Source of the DNA: Arenibacter palladensis
Lineage (GTDB): Bacteria > Bacteroidota > Bacteroidia > Flavobacteriales > Flavobacteriaceae
Direction of reading: 5' to 3'
Length of the DNA: 64,000 nucleotides
Assembly (NCBI RefSeq): GCF_900129275.1
Contig: NZ_FQUX01000006.1
Location: 1-64,000 of the forward strand
The notes beneath the pieces were generated by a model, which had not been told where the DNA came from, did no database searches, and saw only the letters and a list, made by a program, of their open reading frames with translations. The position numbers and the translations under genes are program-made. Positions 46,823-55,314 of the stretch are shown one piece after another (within the stretch, counting starts at the first letter, position 1; each line of letters opens with the position of its first letter).

Positions 46823-47134
46823 TTATTCCGCTACTTCGCCTTCCCAGTTCATAAACCCGCCTACTAAATTGTAAGCGTTTTCAAAGCCCAACTTGTTCAT
46901 AATGGCACACGCCTGGCCACTGCGTTGTCCGGACCTACAATAGACGTAATAGTTTTTACTTTTGTCCAACTTTTCCAGTTCGGCAACAAACTCTTGCCCT
47001 AAATAAATATCTATATTGGTTGCATTTGGTATATAACCTTCCTCAACCTCTTCCGGAGTCCTAACATCCAACAAGAAGGCATTCTCGTCGTTTTCAAATT
47101 GTTCACTCCACTCCTCTTGTGATAAATCTGCCAT
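46823..47134 (-). CDS. Single-domain rhodanese
   Basis: Of 103 residues, one rhodanese domain without signal peptide. The active-site loop is CRSGQRS with the catalytic C66; the N-terminal FLLDVRTPEEVEEGYIPNATNI and C-terminal LVGGFMNWEGE motifs are present. Such cytosolic proteins transfer sulfane sulfur; the acceptor is unknown. It has its own promoter and is divergent from the marR gene. Confidence 0.93.
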   Translation of the reverse strand: MADLSQEEWSEQFENDENAFLLDVRTPEEVEEGYIPNATNIDIYLGQEFVAELEKLDKSKNYYVYCRSGQRSGQACAIMNKLGFENAYNLVGGFMNWEGEVAE

Positions 47135-47154
47135 TTGTGTTATTCTTTAATTCC

Positions 47155-47186
47155 CAAAAATAATGCATTTAAAAAAAATCATCCAA
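47155..47186 (-). promoter_or_regulatory. Promoter of the rhodanese gene
   Basis: On minus TTG (47186-47184), 21-nt spacer, TATTTTTG (47162-47155). The leader to the ATG at 47134 would be about 15 nt. Confidence 0.6.
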
Positions 47187-47295
47187 TATTTAAAGCATAA
47201 ATATATAAGGAAGCCCTTTACCACAATAAAGTATCCCCATGTTACCCATAGAAACGGGTACAGCAGTATTTAACAAATTTTTATCACTAACAATG

Positions 47296-47334
47296 TTGGG
47301 GAACTTAATTTAATCCATACATTTGTATATACAA
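47296..47334 (+). promoter_or_regulatory. Promoter and candidate operator of the marR operon
   Basis: TTG (47296-47298), 19-nt spacer, TACATTTG (47318-47325). A perfect 12-bp palindrome TTGTATATACAA (47323-47334) overlaps the end of the -7 box and the start point, where a MarR dimer could block transcription. A second short palindrome ACAATTGT overlaps it at 47331-47338. Confidence 0.6.
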
Positions 47335-47347
47335 TTGTTGTAACGAC

Positions 47348-47794
47348 ATGAATGTAGAAAAAATTATAAAAACCGATAAGCAAATTCCTATAACAAGTAG
47401 GACCATTATCCATTTAAGTCTTGTTGAAACCAAGATTAACGAGATGATGACCGCGGCACTTAAACCCCATGGCGTATCATTACAGCAGTTTAATGTCTTA
47501 AGAATCCTAAGAGGGCAAAAAGGCAAACCCGCCAATCTTTCCACCTTAAACGAAAGAATGGTGACCAAGATGAGCAATACCACTAGATTGGTAGACAAGT
47601 TGATACTAAAGGGATATGTAGAACGAATGGTATGCCCCAGTAACCGCAGAAAAGTAGAAATAAATATAACCTCTAATGGTGAAAGCGCATTATCCCTAAT
47701 GGATTTGGCCATGAAAGAAACCGAGGAAAAATTGTTGGAAAACTTTTCGACGGATGATCTAAGGTCCTTAAATGATTTACTGGATAAATTTTAA
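47348..47794 (+). CDS. MarR-family transcriptional regulator
   Basis: Of 148 residues with the winged-helix layout: N-terminal helix (about 18-40), helix-turn-helix (LQQFNVLRILRGQKGKPANLSTLNERMVTKMSNTTRLVDKLILKGYVER), the wing (CPSNRRKVEINITSNG) and C-terminal dimerisation helices. First gene of an operon with a nitroreductase (40 bp on) and a YceI protein. MarR proteins next to a nitroreductase usually sense redox-active or aromatic compounds; that role is inferred. It probably represses its own promoter via the palindrome overlapping the -7 box. Confidence 0.92.
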   Translation: MNVEKIIKTDKQIPITSRTIIHLSLVETKINEMMTAALKPHGVSLQQFNVLRILRGQKGKPANLSTLNERMVTKMSNTTRLVDKLILKGYVERMVCPSNRRKVEINITSNGESALSLMDLAMKETEEKLLENFSTDDLRSLNDLLDKF

Positions 47795-47834
47795 AACAAT
47801 AAAAACTAGTTCAAATAATTAATATATTCAAAAC

Positions 47835-48467
47835 ATGAATTCATACATAGACAATTTAAATTGGCGTTATGCCACAAAAAAATTCGACACTTCCAAAAAA
47901 GTTTCCCAAGATGATTTAGATAATTTGTTGGAAGCCACCTCCTTAAGCGCTTCCTCCTACGGATTGCAACCATATGAAATATTGGTTGTAGAAGATGCTG
48001 CATTGAGAGCTAAATTACAACCAGCAGCTTGGGGACAATCCCAAATAACAGAAGCCTCCCACTTAATTGTATTGGCCAACCAGTCCACTTTTGGGGAAGA
48101 ATTGGTAGATAATTATTTAGACAATGTAAGTGAAACACGTGGTATACCGTCCAATGATCTTCAAGGGTACTCAGACTTTATGAAGTCAAAATTAATGCCA
48201 CTATCCGAATCGGCCAAGGCCACTTGGACAGCAAGACAAACCTATATAGCACTGGGAAATTTATTGTCGGCCGCTGCCGATTTAAAAATAGATACCTGCC
48301 CTATGGAAGGTTTTGATAGTGCCCAATTCAACGAAATACTTGGACTCTCCGAAAAAGGCCTCAACGCGGCCGTTATTGTAGCCATTGGCTATAGGTCCAC
48401 GGAAGACAAAACACAACATTATAAAAAAGTGCGAAAAACTAAAGAAAGTCTAATTACTTATATATAA
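47835..48467 (+). CDS. NAD(P)H-dependent nitroreductase-family oxidoreductase
   Basis: Of 210 residues, NfsB-like with FMN-binding marks: RYATKKFD near the N-terminus (phosphate-binding Arg and Lys), SASSYGLQPYEILVV (about 38-52), and an AVIVAIGYRS stretch ahead of the C-terminus. These dimeric flavoproteins reduce nitroaromatics, quinones or similar compounds with NAD(P)H; the natural substrate is unknown. Cotranscribed with marR and yceI. Confidence 0.93.
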   Translation: MNSYIDNLNWRYATKKFDTSKKVSQDDLDNLLEATSLSASSYGLQPYEILVVEDAALRAKLQPAAWGQSQITEASHLIVLANQSTFGEELVDNYLDNVSETRGIPSNDLQGYSDFMKSKLMPLSESAKATWTARQTYIALGNLLSAAADLKIDTCPMEGFDSAQFNEILGLSEKGLNAAVIVAIGYRSTEDKTQHYKKVRKTKESLITYI

Positions 48468-48505
48468 ACAGGAACATTAACAAACATTATCTTAAAATTG
48501 AAATT

Positions 48506-49084
48506 ATGAAAAAAAGTGCATTAAGTTTAGTATTGGCAGTATTTACAGGTGTAACAACCATGGCATCCACTCCTGTGGACAACGAAGTAAAGCAAGTGAA
48601 AACAACGGAAAGTACGGTTACTTGGAAAGGATACAAAGTTACTGGATCCCATCACGGTACAATTGCCCTTAAAGCAGGCTCCCTAATTTTTGACGGGGAT
48701 AAATTAACCGGTGGAGAATTTGTGGTTGATATGCCTACCTTGGTTTCCAACGACTTGGAAGGTGAATCCAAAGGCAAATTGGAAAGACACTTAAAATCAG
48801 ATGACTTTTTCGGAGTTGAGGCACATCCTACTTCCAAATTGGTCTTTAGCAGCGTAAAAGCTACAGGTAAAAACTCTTATGAGGTAACTGGAGATCTTAC
48901 CGTAAAGGGAAAAACCAACCCTGTAACTTTTGACATCTCTATCTATGGAAACAAAGCTACCGCTACCATGAAAGTAGACCGATCTTTGTATGACGTTAGA
49001 TTTGGATCAGGTAGTTTCTTCGATAATTTAGGGGATAAAACTATATATGACGAATTTGATCTAGTGGTGGATCTGGTATTCTAA
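48506..49084 (+). CDS. YceI-family secreted lipid-binding protein
   Basis: Of 192 residues: signal peptide (about 1-20) then one YceI lipocalin-like beta barrel (STVTWKGYKVTGSHHGTIALKAGSL, HLKSDDFFGVEAHPTSKLVFSS, VTGDLTVKGKTNPVTF). Periplasmic YceI proteins bind long polyprenyl or isoprenoid molecules, and some are induced by stress. It ends the marR operon 38 bp behind the nitroreductase and is followed by a strong terminator. The pairing with a flavin reductase suggests quinone or isoprenoid handling, but this is only a guess. Confidence 0.93.
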   Translation: MKKSALSLVLAVFTGVTTMASTPVDNEVKQVKTTESTVTWKGYKVTGSHHGTIALKAGSLIFDGDKLTGGEFVVDMPTLVSNDLEGESKGKLERHLKSDDFFGVEAHPTSKLVFSSVKATGKNSYEVTGDLTVKGKTNPVTFDISIYGNKATATMKVDRSLYDVRFGSGSFFDNLGDKTIYDEFDLVVDLVF

Positions 49085-49106
49085 AAATACCCAAATAACA
49101 CTGTTT

Positions 49107-49134
49107 AAAACCTCACAATTGTGGGGTTTTTTAT
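49107..49134 (+). terminator. Terminator of the marR-yceI operon
   Basis: AAAACCTCAC, loop AATT, GTGGGGTTTTTT: a 10-bp stem with one T.G pair and a T-run, 22 bp after the yceI stop. Confidence 0.9.
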
Positions 49135-49151
49135 TTTTTACGTAACACAGG

Positions 49152-49182
49152 TTTGTAAATTTGAAATTCCTTCTTATATTTG
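49152..49182 (+). promoter_or_regulatory. Promoter of the trp operon
   Basis: TTTG (49152-49155), 19-nt spacer, TATATTTG (49175-49182): an exact match to the Bacteroidota consensus. The leader-peptide ATG lies only 7 nt behind the box, so the transcript begins almost at this codon. Confidence 0.85.
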
Positions 49183-49189
49183 GCCTGCA

Positions 49190-49246
49190 ATGAAGAACAT
49201 GGTATCAAATACTTGGTGGTGGAGCAACTTACGAAAAACATCGTGA
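49190..49246 (+). CDS. trpL: trp operon leader peptide
   Basis: Encodes 18 residues, MKNMVSNTWWWSNLRKTS, followed by TGA. Codons 9-11 (49214-49222) are three consecutive Trp codons, which is very unlikely by chance for the rarest amino acid in an 18-codon frame just ahead of trpE. Ribosome stalling here when charged tRNA-Trp is scarce would cover the first strand of the 1:2 stem and free the antiterminator. The second in-frame ATG (codon 4) could also serve as start. The stop codon lies inside segment 2 of the attenuator. Confidence 0.88.
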   Translation: MKNMVSNTWWWSNLRKTS

Positions 49247-49306
49247 GCAAAGCATCATTGTAGTATAACTATATAAAAGGCTTGTCATCACGACAAGCCT
49301 TTTTTT
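49228..49306 (+). promoter_or_regulatory. trp attenuator (1:2 stem, antiterminator, terminator)
   Basis: Segment 1 CTTACGA (49228-49234) pairs with segment 2 TCGTGAG (49241-49247) over 7 bp with one G.U. Segment 2 can instead pair with segment 3: TCGTGA with TCACGA (49288-49293), G49247 with C49286, and AAGC (49250-49253) with GCTT (49280-49283), covering most of the terminator's 5' arm. Segments 3:4 form the terminator GGCTTGTC/GACAAGCC (49279-49286, 49292-49299) followed by seven T. Segment 1 starts 6 nt after the last Trp codon, the distance needed for a stalled ribosome to mask it. Confidence 0.85.
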
Positions 49307-49364
49307 CGTTTATCATAGAAATCAAAGAACCCATTGGCATAGAGTAGCAATTAAAAGAATTAAC

Positions 49365-50762
49365 ATGAAATACCAGTTAGTATCACATCACAAAAAAATA
49401 CTTGCGGACACCATTACCCCTGTAAGTGTTTATTTAAAAATTAGAGATCGTTTCCCCAACAGTATTCTACTGGAAAGTAGTGACTATCACGCCAATGACA
49501 ATAGTTTTTCCTATATATGCTGCAACCCCATTGCTTCCATAAAAGTAGAAAACGAGACGGTCACCCAACAATTCCCTGACGGTTCCATTGAGAAAACCAG
49601 CATTGATTCACAAACGGATATCCCTAGTATTTTACATGATTTTAGTCAAAAATTTGAATCCCAGAACAACAATTTCAAATTTATAAACAATGGCCTGTTC
49701 GGATATATGGCCTATGACGCAGTGCGGTATTTTGAAGACATAAACATTTCCAAAAAAGAGAACAGTATCTCCATTCCGGACATCTATTATGCCGTTTATC
49801 AAAATATAGTAGCCATAAACCATTTTAAAAACGAAGCCTATATTTTTGCGCACTGCTATGAGTCCGAAAATAATATTGGGGAAATAGAACAAATTCTCAA
49901 CGCCAAAAATTTTGCCTCCTATAATTTCTCCAAAGAAGGTAATCCGGCATCCAATCTAAAGGACGAGGATTATAAAGAGCACGTAGAATTGGCTAAGAAG
50001 CATTGCAATAGAGGTGATGTTTTTCAATTGGTATTATCCAGAAGATTCTCCCAAGAATTTAAGGGCGACGAATTCAACGTATACAGAGCACTGAGATCTA
50101 TAAACCCATCTCCTTATTTGTTTTATTTTGATTATGGTGATTTCAAAATCTTTGGAAGTTCTCCCGAGGCCCAATTAATTGTTAAAGATGGCAAGGCCGA
50201 AATTCACCCTATTGCCGGAACCTTCAAAAGAACAGGGAATGATGAACAGGATGCGGAATTGGCCAAAAAATTAAAAATAGATGACAAGGAGAACAGCGAA
50301 CACGTTATGTTGGTCGATCTTGCAAGAAACGACTTAAGTCGCAACGGCACCATGGTTAAAGTGGAAAACTATAGGGAAGTTCAATTCTTCTCACATGTTA
50401 TACATTTGGTATCCAAAGTTACCGGTCTAAAGAAAAAAGACATCCCAACCATGAAAGTTGTTGCCGATACCTTTCCTGCAGGCACTTTAAGCGGGGCCCC
50501 AAAACACATGGCCATGCAACTTATTGAGAAATACGAAAAAACCAGCAGGGGCTATTACGGTGGGGCCATAGGGTTTATGGATTTCAATGGAAACTTTAAC
50601 CATGCCATCATGATCCGAACCTTTTTAAGTAAGAATCACCATTTGCATTATCAGGCCGGAGCCGGTTTGGTGGCCGCTTCAAATCCCGAAAATGAACTAC
50701 AGGAGACCTATAACAAATTGGGAGCCCTGACCAAAGCCTTGGAAATAGCGGAAACTATATAA
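49365..50762 (+). CDS. trpE: Anthranilate synthase component I
   Basis: Of 465 residues. Makes anthranilate from chorismate with ammonia from TrpG. The LLESSD motif near residues 35-40 is the tryptophan feedback site of TrpE. The chorismate-binding C-terminal half shows VLSRRFSQEF, PSPYLFYFDYGDFKIFGSSPEA, HPIAGTFKRTG, LVDLARNDLSR and GTLSGAPKHMAM. It is the first structural gene of trpEGDCFBA, 58 bp after the attenuator's T-run. Related family members PabB and menaquinone-type MenF are excluded by the LLES motif and the context. Confidence 0.97.
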   Translation: MKYQLVSHHKKILADTITPVSVYLKIRDRFPNSILLESSDYHANDNSFSYICCNPIASIKVENETVTQQFPDGSIEKTSIDSQTDIPSILHDFSQKFESQNNNFKFINNGLFGYMAYDAVRYFEDINISKKENSISIPDIYYAVYQNIVAINHFKNEAYIFAHCYESENNIGEIEQILNAKNFASYNFSKEGNPASNLKDEDYKEHVELAKKHCNRGDVFQLVLSRRFSQEFKGDEFNVYRALRSINPSPYLFYFDYGDFKIFGSSPEAQLIVKDGKAEIHPIAGTFKRTGNDEQDAELAKKLKIDDKENSEHVMLVDLARNDLSRNGTMVKVENYREVQFFSHVIHLVSKVTGLKKKDIPTMKVVADTFPAGTLSGAPKHMAMQLIEKYEKTSRGYYGGAIGFMDFNGNFNHAIMIRTFLSKNHHLHYQAGAGLVAASNPENELQETYNKLGALTKALEIAETI

Positions 50763-50845
50763 TAACATCAATTAATTTTCCATGTCCTTTCTTATCGGGA
50801 CATATGAATAGATCAATATAAATGTTCAATAGAGAACATCAAATT

Positions 50846-51475
50846 ATGAAAGATAATACAGATAATAAATCAAACACCAAATCCGCGGGCAAAGGAGAAG
50901 GAAAGTCCATATTGGTAATAGACAACTACGATAGTTTTACCTACAACCTTGTCCATTATTTAGAGGATTTGGATTGCGCCGTAACCGTAAAAAGAAATGA
51001 CCAAATAAGCTTGGAAGAGATCGAGGCTTTTGACAAGATCGTTCTTTCCCCAGGCCCGGGCATCCCAGATGAAGCAGGTCTTCTAAAAGAAATTATAGCC
51101 ATGTATGCGCCTTCGAAAAGTATTTTTGGAGTATGCCTGGGTCAGCAGGCCATTGCCGAGGTATTCGGAGGGTCATTGGTCAATATAGACCAGGTCTACC
51201 ACGGAATAGCAACCAAAATAAATATTGTTAAAGACGATATTCTATTTAATGGATTGCCAAAAGAAATTGAGGTGGGCCGTTATCACTCATGGGTAGTTGA
51301 TCCCCTTCTTCCAGAAGTATTGGAAGCCACCTCCTTTGATGAGAATGGACAAGTAATGTCCTTGCGCCACAAAACATTTGACGTTAGTGCGGTACAGTTT
51401 CATCCAGAATCGGTATTGACACCACATGGTAAGAAAATATTGGAGAACTGGGTAGCCTCCCCTAACCGCTCATAA
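50846..51475 (+). CDS. trpG: Anthranilate synthase component II (glutamine amidotransferase)
   Basis: Of 209 residues from the ATG at 50846; an ATG at 50822 is also in frame. Either way there is a hydrophilic extension of 20-28 residues (DNTDNKSNTKSAGKGEGKS) ahead of the usual start motif ILVIDNYDSFTYNLVHYLEDL, longer than typical TrpG. Class I amidotransferase: catalytic Cys in GVCLGQQAIAE, His and Glu in QFHPES. It supplies ammonia from Gln to TrpE. It is separated by 83 bp from trpE and by 87 bp from trpD. Confidence 0.95.
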   Translation: MKDNTDNKSNTKSAGKGEGKSILVIDNYDSFTYNLVHYLEDLDCAVTVKRNDQISLEEIEAFDKIVLSPGPGIPDEAGLLKEIIAMYAPSKSIFGVCLGQQAIAEVFGGSLVNIDQVYHGIATKINIVKDDILFNGLPKEIEVGRYHSWVVDPLLPEVLEATSFDENGQVMSLRHKTFDVSAVQFHPESVLTPHGKKILENWVASPNRS

Positions 51476-51527
51476 GGTGTAGAACCAATTAAGAGCTTTT
51501 AGACAAAAAATAATTATAACCAAAAAA

Positions 51528-51550
51528 AACCCTTACATTTTAAAAGGGTT
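51528..51550 (-). terminator. Hairpin between trpG and trpD, terminator-like on minus
   Basis: AACCCTT and AAGGGTT (7 bp, 9-nt loop). On minus it is followed by a run of eight T; on plus it ends directly at the GGAGAG ahead of trpD. It may stop antisense transcription or shape the trpD start region. Confidence 0.45.
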
Positions 51551-51562
51551 GGAGAGAGACTT

Positions 51563-52555
51563 ATGAAAGATATTTTAAACAAACTGATCAATCACGATGT
51601 ACTTCCAAAAGAGGATGCAAAACAGGTTTTGGTCAATATTGCCAAAGGAGATTACAACACAAGTCAGATTGCCGCCTTTTTAACGGTATATATGATGCGT
51701 AGTGTTACCATAGAAGAATTGGAAGGCTTTAGGGACGCTTTGTTGGAGCTTTGTTTGGCAGTGGACCTATCACAATACAACCCCATAGATTTATGCGGTA
51801 CGGGTGGTGACGGCAAGGACACTTTTAACATCTCTACTTTGGCCAGTTTTGTTACTGCAGGGGCCGATGTTAAGGTAACCAAACACGGCAACTATGGCGT
51901 ATCCTCAAAGTGTGGCAGCAGTAATGTTATGGAATTCTTGGGGATTAAATTCAGTAATGAGGCCGGATTTCTTGAAAAATGTATAGATGAGGCAGGTATT
52001 TGTGTGCTACATGCCCCGTTATTTCACCCAGCCATGAAAAATGTAGCCCCCATACGTAGAGAATTGGGGGTAAAAACTTTCTTTAATATGTTGGGACCCA
52101 TGGTGAACCCAGCCTTCCCAAAAAACCAAATGGTCGGGGTATTTAATTTGGAATTGGCAAGAATGTACGGTTATCTATACCAAAAGACCGATAAGAATTT
52201 TACAGTATTGCATGCCTTGGATGGTTATGACGAAATTTCATTGACCGGAAATACCAAAACCATTACCAACAAATCCGAGGGGATGTTAAAACCATCAGAT
52301 TTTGGTGTTGAAGCCATTTCCGCCTCAGATATAGTTGGGGGAGATAGTATTGAAGAATCAGCTCAAGTTTTTCTTAATGTCTTACAGGGAAAAGGTACTA
52401 CGCCACAAAATAATGTGGTCTGTGCCAATGCGGGTATTGCCATTGCAACTGTCAAAGGGATTAGTCCAATAGAAGGCTTTGAGGAAGCCAAGGAATCTCT
52501 TTTGAGCGGAAGAGGACTTACTACACTAAAAAAATTACAGGCCTTGAGTCAATAA
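51563..52555 (+). CDS. trpD: Anthranilate phosphoribosyltransferase
   Basis: Of 330 residues. Transfers phosphoribose from PRPP to anthranilate. Glycine-rich PRPP loop CGTGGDGKDTFNIST (about 79-93), KHGNYGVSSKCGSSNVMEFLG, and the HPAMKNVAPIRRELGVKTFFNMLGP motif that binds anthranilate. Not fused to trpG, unlike in enterobacteria. A GGAGAG lies 6 nt ahead of the ATG, directly behind a hairpin. Confidence 0.97.
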   Translation: MKDILNKLINHDVLPKEDAKQVLVNIAKGDYNTSQIAAFLTVYMMRSVTIEELEGFRDALLELCLAVDLSQYNPIDLCGTGGDGKDTFNISTLASFVTAGADVKVTKHGNYGVSSKCGSSNVMEFLGIKFSNEAGFLEKCIDEAGICVLHAPLFHPAMKNVAPIRRELGVKTFFNMLGPMVNPAFPKNQMVGVFNLELARMYGYLYQKTDKNFTVLHALDGYDEISLTGNTKTITNKSEGMLKPSDFGVEAISASDIVGGDSIEESAQVFLNVLQGKGTTPQNNVVCANAGIAIATVKGISPIEGFEEAKESLLSGRGLTTLKKLQALSQ

Positions 52556-52589
52556 TAATCGGCTTTACCCAAGCCAACTTTATAGTATC

Positions 52590-53375
52590 ATGAATATACT
52601 GGATAAAATAGTTTTGGATAAAAGAAAGGAAGTGGATTTAAAAAAATTCATTATCCCGGTTTCCCAGTTGGAAGCTTCCGTAATATTTCAAAGACCTACC
52701 GTTTCCTTGGCCAATGCCCTTAGAAATAGTAATAGTGGGATAATTGCGGAACACAAAAGGAGGTCTCCGTCCAAGTCGGTCATAAATCAAAAAAACAGTG
52801 TCGCCGATGTAGCGGTTGGCTATGAAAAAGCCGGAGCCTGTGGCATGTCTGTTTTAACGGATGGGAAATATTTTGGTGGATCATTGGACGACCTATTACT
52901 GGCCAGGGCATCTGTGCAAATGCCATTGCTCCGCAAGGAATTCATCATTGACGAATACCAATTGTTGGAGGCCAAGGCCCATGGCGCAGATGTAATATTG
53001 TTGATTGCAGCCATATTGACCAGAGCTGAAATTAAGACCTTATCCGAATTGGCTAAACAATTGCACTTGGATGTATTGTTGGAGGTCCATGACGAAGAGG
53101 AATTACATAAATCCATAATGCCCAGTTTGGACATGTTGGGAGTGAACAATAGGAATTTGAAGACTTTTGAAGTAAGCTTGGATACCAGTAAAACATTATC
53201 CAAATTAATTCCAGACGATTTTGTGAAGGTTTCCGAGAGTGGTATTAGTTCTACGGAGGCCATACAAGAGTTAAAACCATATGGCTATAAAGGATTCCTT
53301 ATTGGGGAGAATTTTATGAAAACCGATAATCCTGGACTAAGCGCCCTTCAATTTATTAAATCGATAAAACAATAG
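52590..53375 (+). CDS. trpC: Indole-3-glycerol-phosphate synthase
   Basis: Of 261 residues, one (beta/alpha)8 barrel, not fused to TrpF. Ring closure of CdRP to indole-glycerol phosphate. IAEHKRRSPSK carries the first catalytic Lys, LLRKEFIIDEYQLLEAKAHGADVILLIAA the second, and LGVNNRNLKTFEV plus VSESGI the phosphate-binding end. It is 34 bp after trpD and 2 bp before trpF. Confidence 0.97.
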   Translation: MNILDKIVLDKRKEVDLKKFIIPVSQLEASVIFQRPTVSLANALRNSNSGIIAEHKRRSPSKSVINQKNSVADVAVGYEKAGACGMSVLTDGKYFGGSLDDLLLARASVQMPLLRKEFIIDEYQLLEAKAHGADVILLIAAILTRAEIKTLSELAKQLHLDVLLEVHDEEELHKSIMPSLDMLGVNNRNLKTFEVSLDTSKTLSKLIPDDFVKVSESGISSTEAIQELKPYGYKGFLIGENFMKTDNPGLSALQFIKSIKQ

Positions 53376-53377
53376 CC

Positions 53378-54028
53378 ATGAAACTGAAAGTGTGTGGAAT
53401 GAAATTGAATACCTTGGAGGTAGCCACCCTTGATCCAGATTATCTTGGTTTTATATTCTGGGAACCCTCCAAAAGGTATTTTGAAGGAACTATTCCCAAA
53501 TTACCCGCCTCCATAAAAAAAGTAGGTGTATTTGTAGATGCTCCCCTTGAAGAAATTTTGAAGAAAGTAGACACTTATGATTTACAGGCCGTACAGTTAC
53601 ATGGAAAGGAAAGTCCGGAATTCTGTATCGACCTAAAAAAAATAAATATAGACCGTTCTAAGGCCTTAGAGGAATCCAACTTAGAAATCATCAAAGTTTT
53701 CTCTATTAAAGATGATTTTGATTTTAGTATTTTGACTCCCTATGAAAATGTATGTGACTATTTTCTTTTTGATACCAAGGGCAAATTACCTGGGGGCAAC
53801 GGATTCACCTTCAGTTGGGAAGTGTTGAAAAGTTACCCCTCTACCAAACCCTATTTTCTAAGTGGAGGCATTGGATTGGAGGAGATTGAAAAAATTAGGG
53901 AATTTCAACAAAGACCGGAATCAAAATATTGCCACGCCATTGATATCAATAGTAAATTTGAATCCGAACCAGGATTAAAGGATGTTAAAAAATTGAAGGA
54001 ATTTAAAGAAGTATTAAGCATTGAATAA
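53378..54028 (+). CDS. trpF: Phosphoribosylanthranilate isomerase
   Basis: Of 216 residues. Amadori rearrangement of PRA to CdRP. Catalytic Cys in KVCGMK at the N-terminus, then LGFIFWEPSKRY, VGVFVDAPLEEIL, VQLHGKES, the catalytic Asp in FLFDTKG, LPGGNGFTFSW and FLSGGI. Starts 2 bp after the trpC stop, so probably translationally linked. Confidence 0.96.
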   Translation: MKLKVCGMKLNTLEVATLDPDYLGFIFWEPSKRYFEGTIPKLPASIKKVGVFVDAPLEEILKKVDTYDLQAVQLHGKESPEFCIDLKKINIDRSKALEESNLEIIKVFSIKDDFDFSILTPYENVCDYFLFDTKGKLPGGNGFTFSWEVLKSYPSTKPYFLSGGIGLEEIEKIREFQQRPESKYCHAIDINSKFESEPGLKDVKKLKEFKEVLSIE

Positions 54029-54083
54029 GGGGAATCCCGTACTAATACTTAATACTCAGTACTGAATACTATACAATAAAACC

Positions 54084-55265
54084 ATGAATTACAACGTAGA
54101 CGAAAAGGGATATTACGGAGAATTTGGAGGAGCTTTTATTCCTGAAATGCTCTATCCCAATGTTGAAAACCTTAGACAGCAGTATCTAAAAATAATGGCC
54201 GAACCATCCTTTAAAAAGGAATTTGATCAATTATTGAAGGATTATGTAGGTAGACCTTCACCCTTATATTTTGCAAAACGTTTATCCGAAAAGTATAACA
54301 CCAAGGTATATTTAAAGCGTGAAGATTTAAATCATACCGGTGCACATAAGGTCAACAATACCATTGGTCAGATCTTAATGGCCAAGCGCCTCGGCAAGTC
54401 CAGGATCATTGCCGAAACGGGCGCCGGTCAACATGGCGTTGCAACTGCCACGGTTTGTGCCCTTATGGGAATGGAGTGTATTGTGTACATGGGAGAGATA
54501 GATATCGCTAGACAGGCTCCCAATGTTGCCCGTATGAAAATGCTCGGAGCAAAGGTAAGGCCGGCTAAGTCCGGAAGCAGAACCCTAAAGGATGCTACCA
54601 ATGAGGCCATTAGGGACTGGATCAACAATCCTGTGGATACCCATTATATTATTGGGTCGGCTATTGGCCCTCACCCATACCCTGATATGGTAACCCGATT
54701 TCAGTCCATTATTTCCGAAGAAATAAAATGGCAATTGAAAGAAAAGGAAGGTAGGGAAAATCCAGATTACGTAGTGGCTTGCATAGGTGGTGGCAGTAAT
54801 GCGGCTGGCACCTTTTATCATTTTCTACATGAAAAGGAAGTTGGCATAATAGCTGTGGAAGCGGCAGGACTTGGTGTAGATAGCGGTGAAAGTGCTGCAA
54901 CCTCCGTCTTGGGTAAAATGGGAATTATCCATGGATGTAAAACCTTATTGATGCAAACTACCGATGGACAGATCACTGAACCGTACTCTATTTCCGCAGG
55001 ACTTGATTATCCTGGGGTTGGTCCAATGCATGCCCATCTATACAAAACGGGCAGGGCCGAATTTATTGCTGTCACGGACGATGAAGCTATGCAGGCCGGG
55101 ATGGTATTATCCAAATTAGAAGGGATTATTCCTGCCATTGAGTCCTCCCATGCTTTCGCCATTCTGGAAACCAGAAAATTCCAGCCGGAGGATGTCGTAG
55201 TCTTTAATCTCTCAGGACGTGGTGATAAGGATTTGGACACCTATATAAAATATTTTAAGCTGTAA
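54084..55265 (+). CDS. trpB: Tryptophan synthase beta chain
   Basis: Of 393 residues, the TrpB1 type that works with TrpA. PLP-dependent condensation of indole with serine. The PLP lysine is K89 in [25 protein letters not shown] (the catalytic Glu follows the Ala-Glu start of this motif) and [15 protein letters not shown] (PLP phosphate) are intact, as is the C-terminal NLSGRGDKD. 55 bp after trpF. Confidence 0.98.
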   Translation: MNYNVDEKGYYGEFGGAFIPEMLYPNVENLRQQYLKIMAEPSFKKEFDQLLKDYVGRPSPLYFAKRLSEKYNTKVYLKREDLNHTGAHKVNNTIGQILMAKRLGKSRIIAETGAGQHGVATATVCALMGMECIVYMGEIDIARQAPNVARMKMLGAKVRPAKSGSRTLKDATNEAIRDWINNPVDTHYIIGSAIGPHPYPDMVTRFQSIISEEIKWQLKEKEGRENPDYVVACIGGGSNAAGTFYHFLHEKEVGIIAVEAAGLGVDSGESAATSVLGKMGIIHGCKTLLMQTTDGQITEPYSISAGLDYPGVGPMHAHLYKTGRAEFIAVTDDEAMQAGMVLSKLEGIIPAIESSHAFAILETRKFQPEDVVVFNLSGRGDKDLDTYIKYFKL

Positions 55266-55314
55266 GCTATATGTACATTGCCACCTTAATGGGAATGCAA
55301 AAAATAATTTTAGA

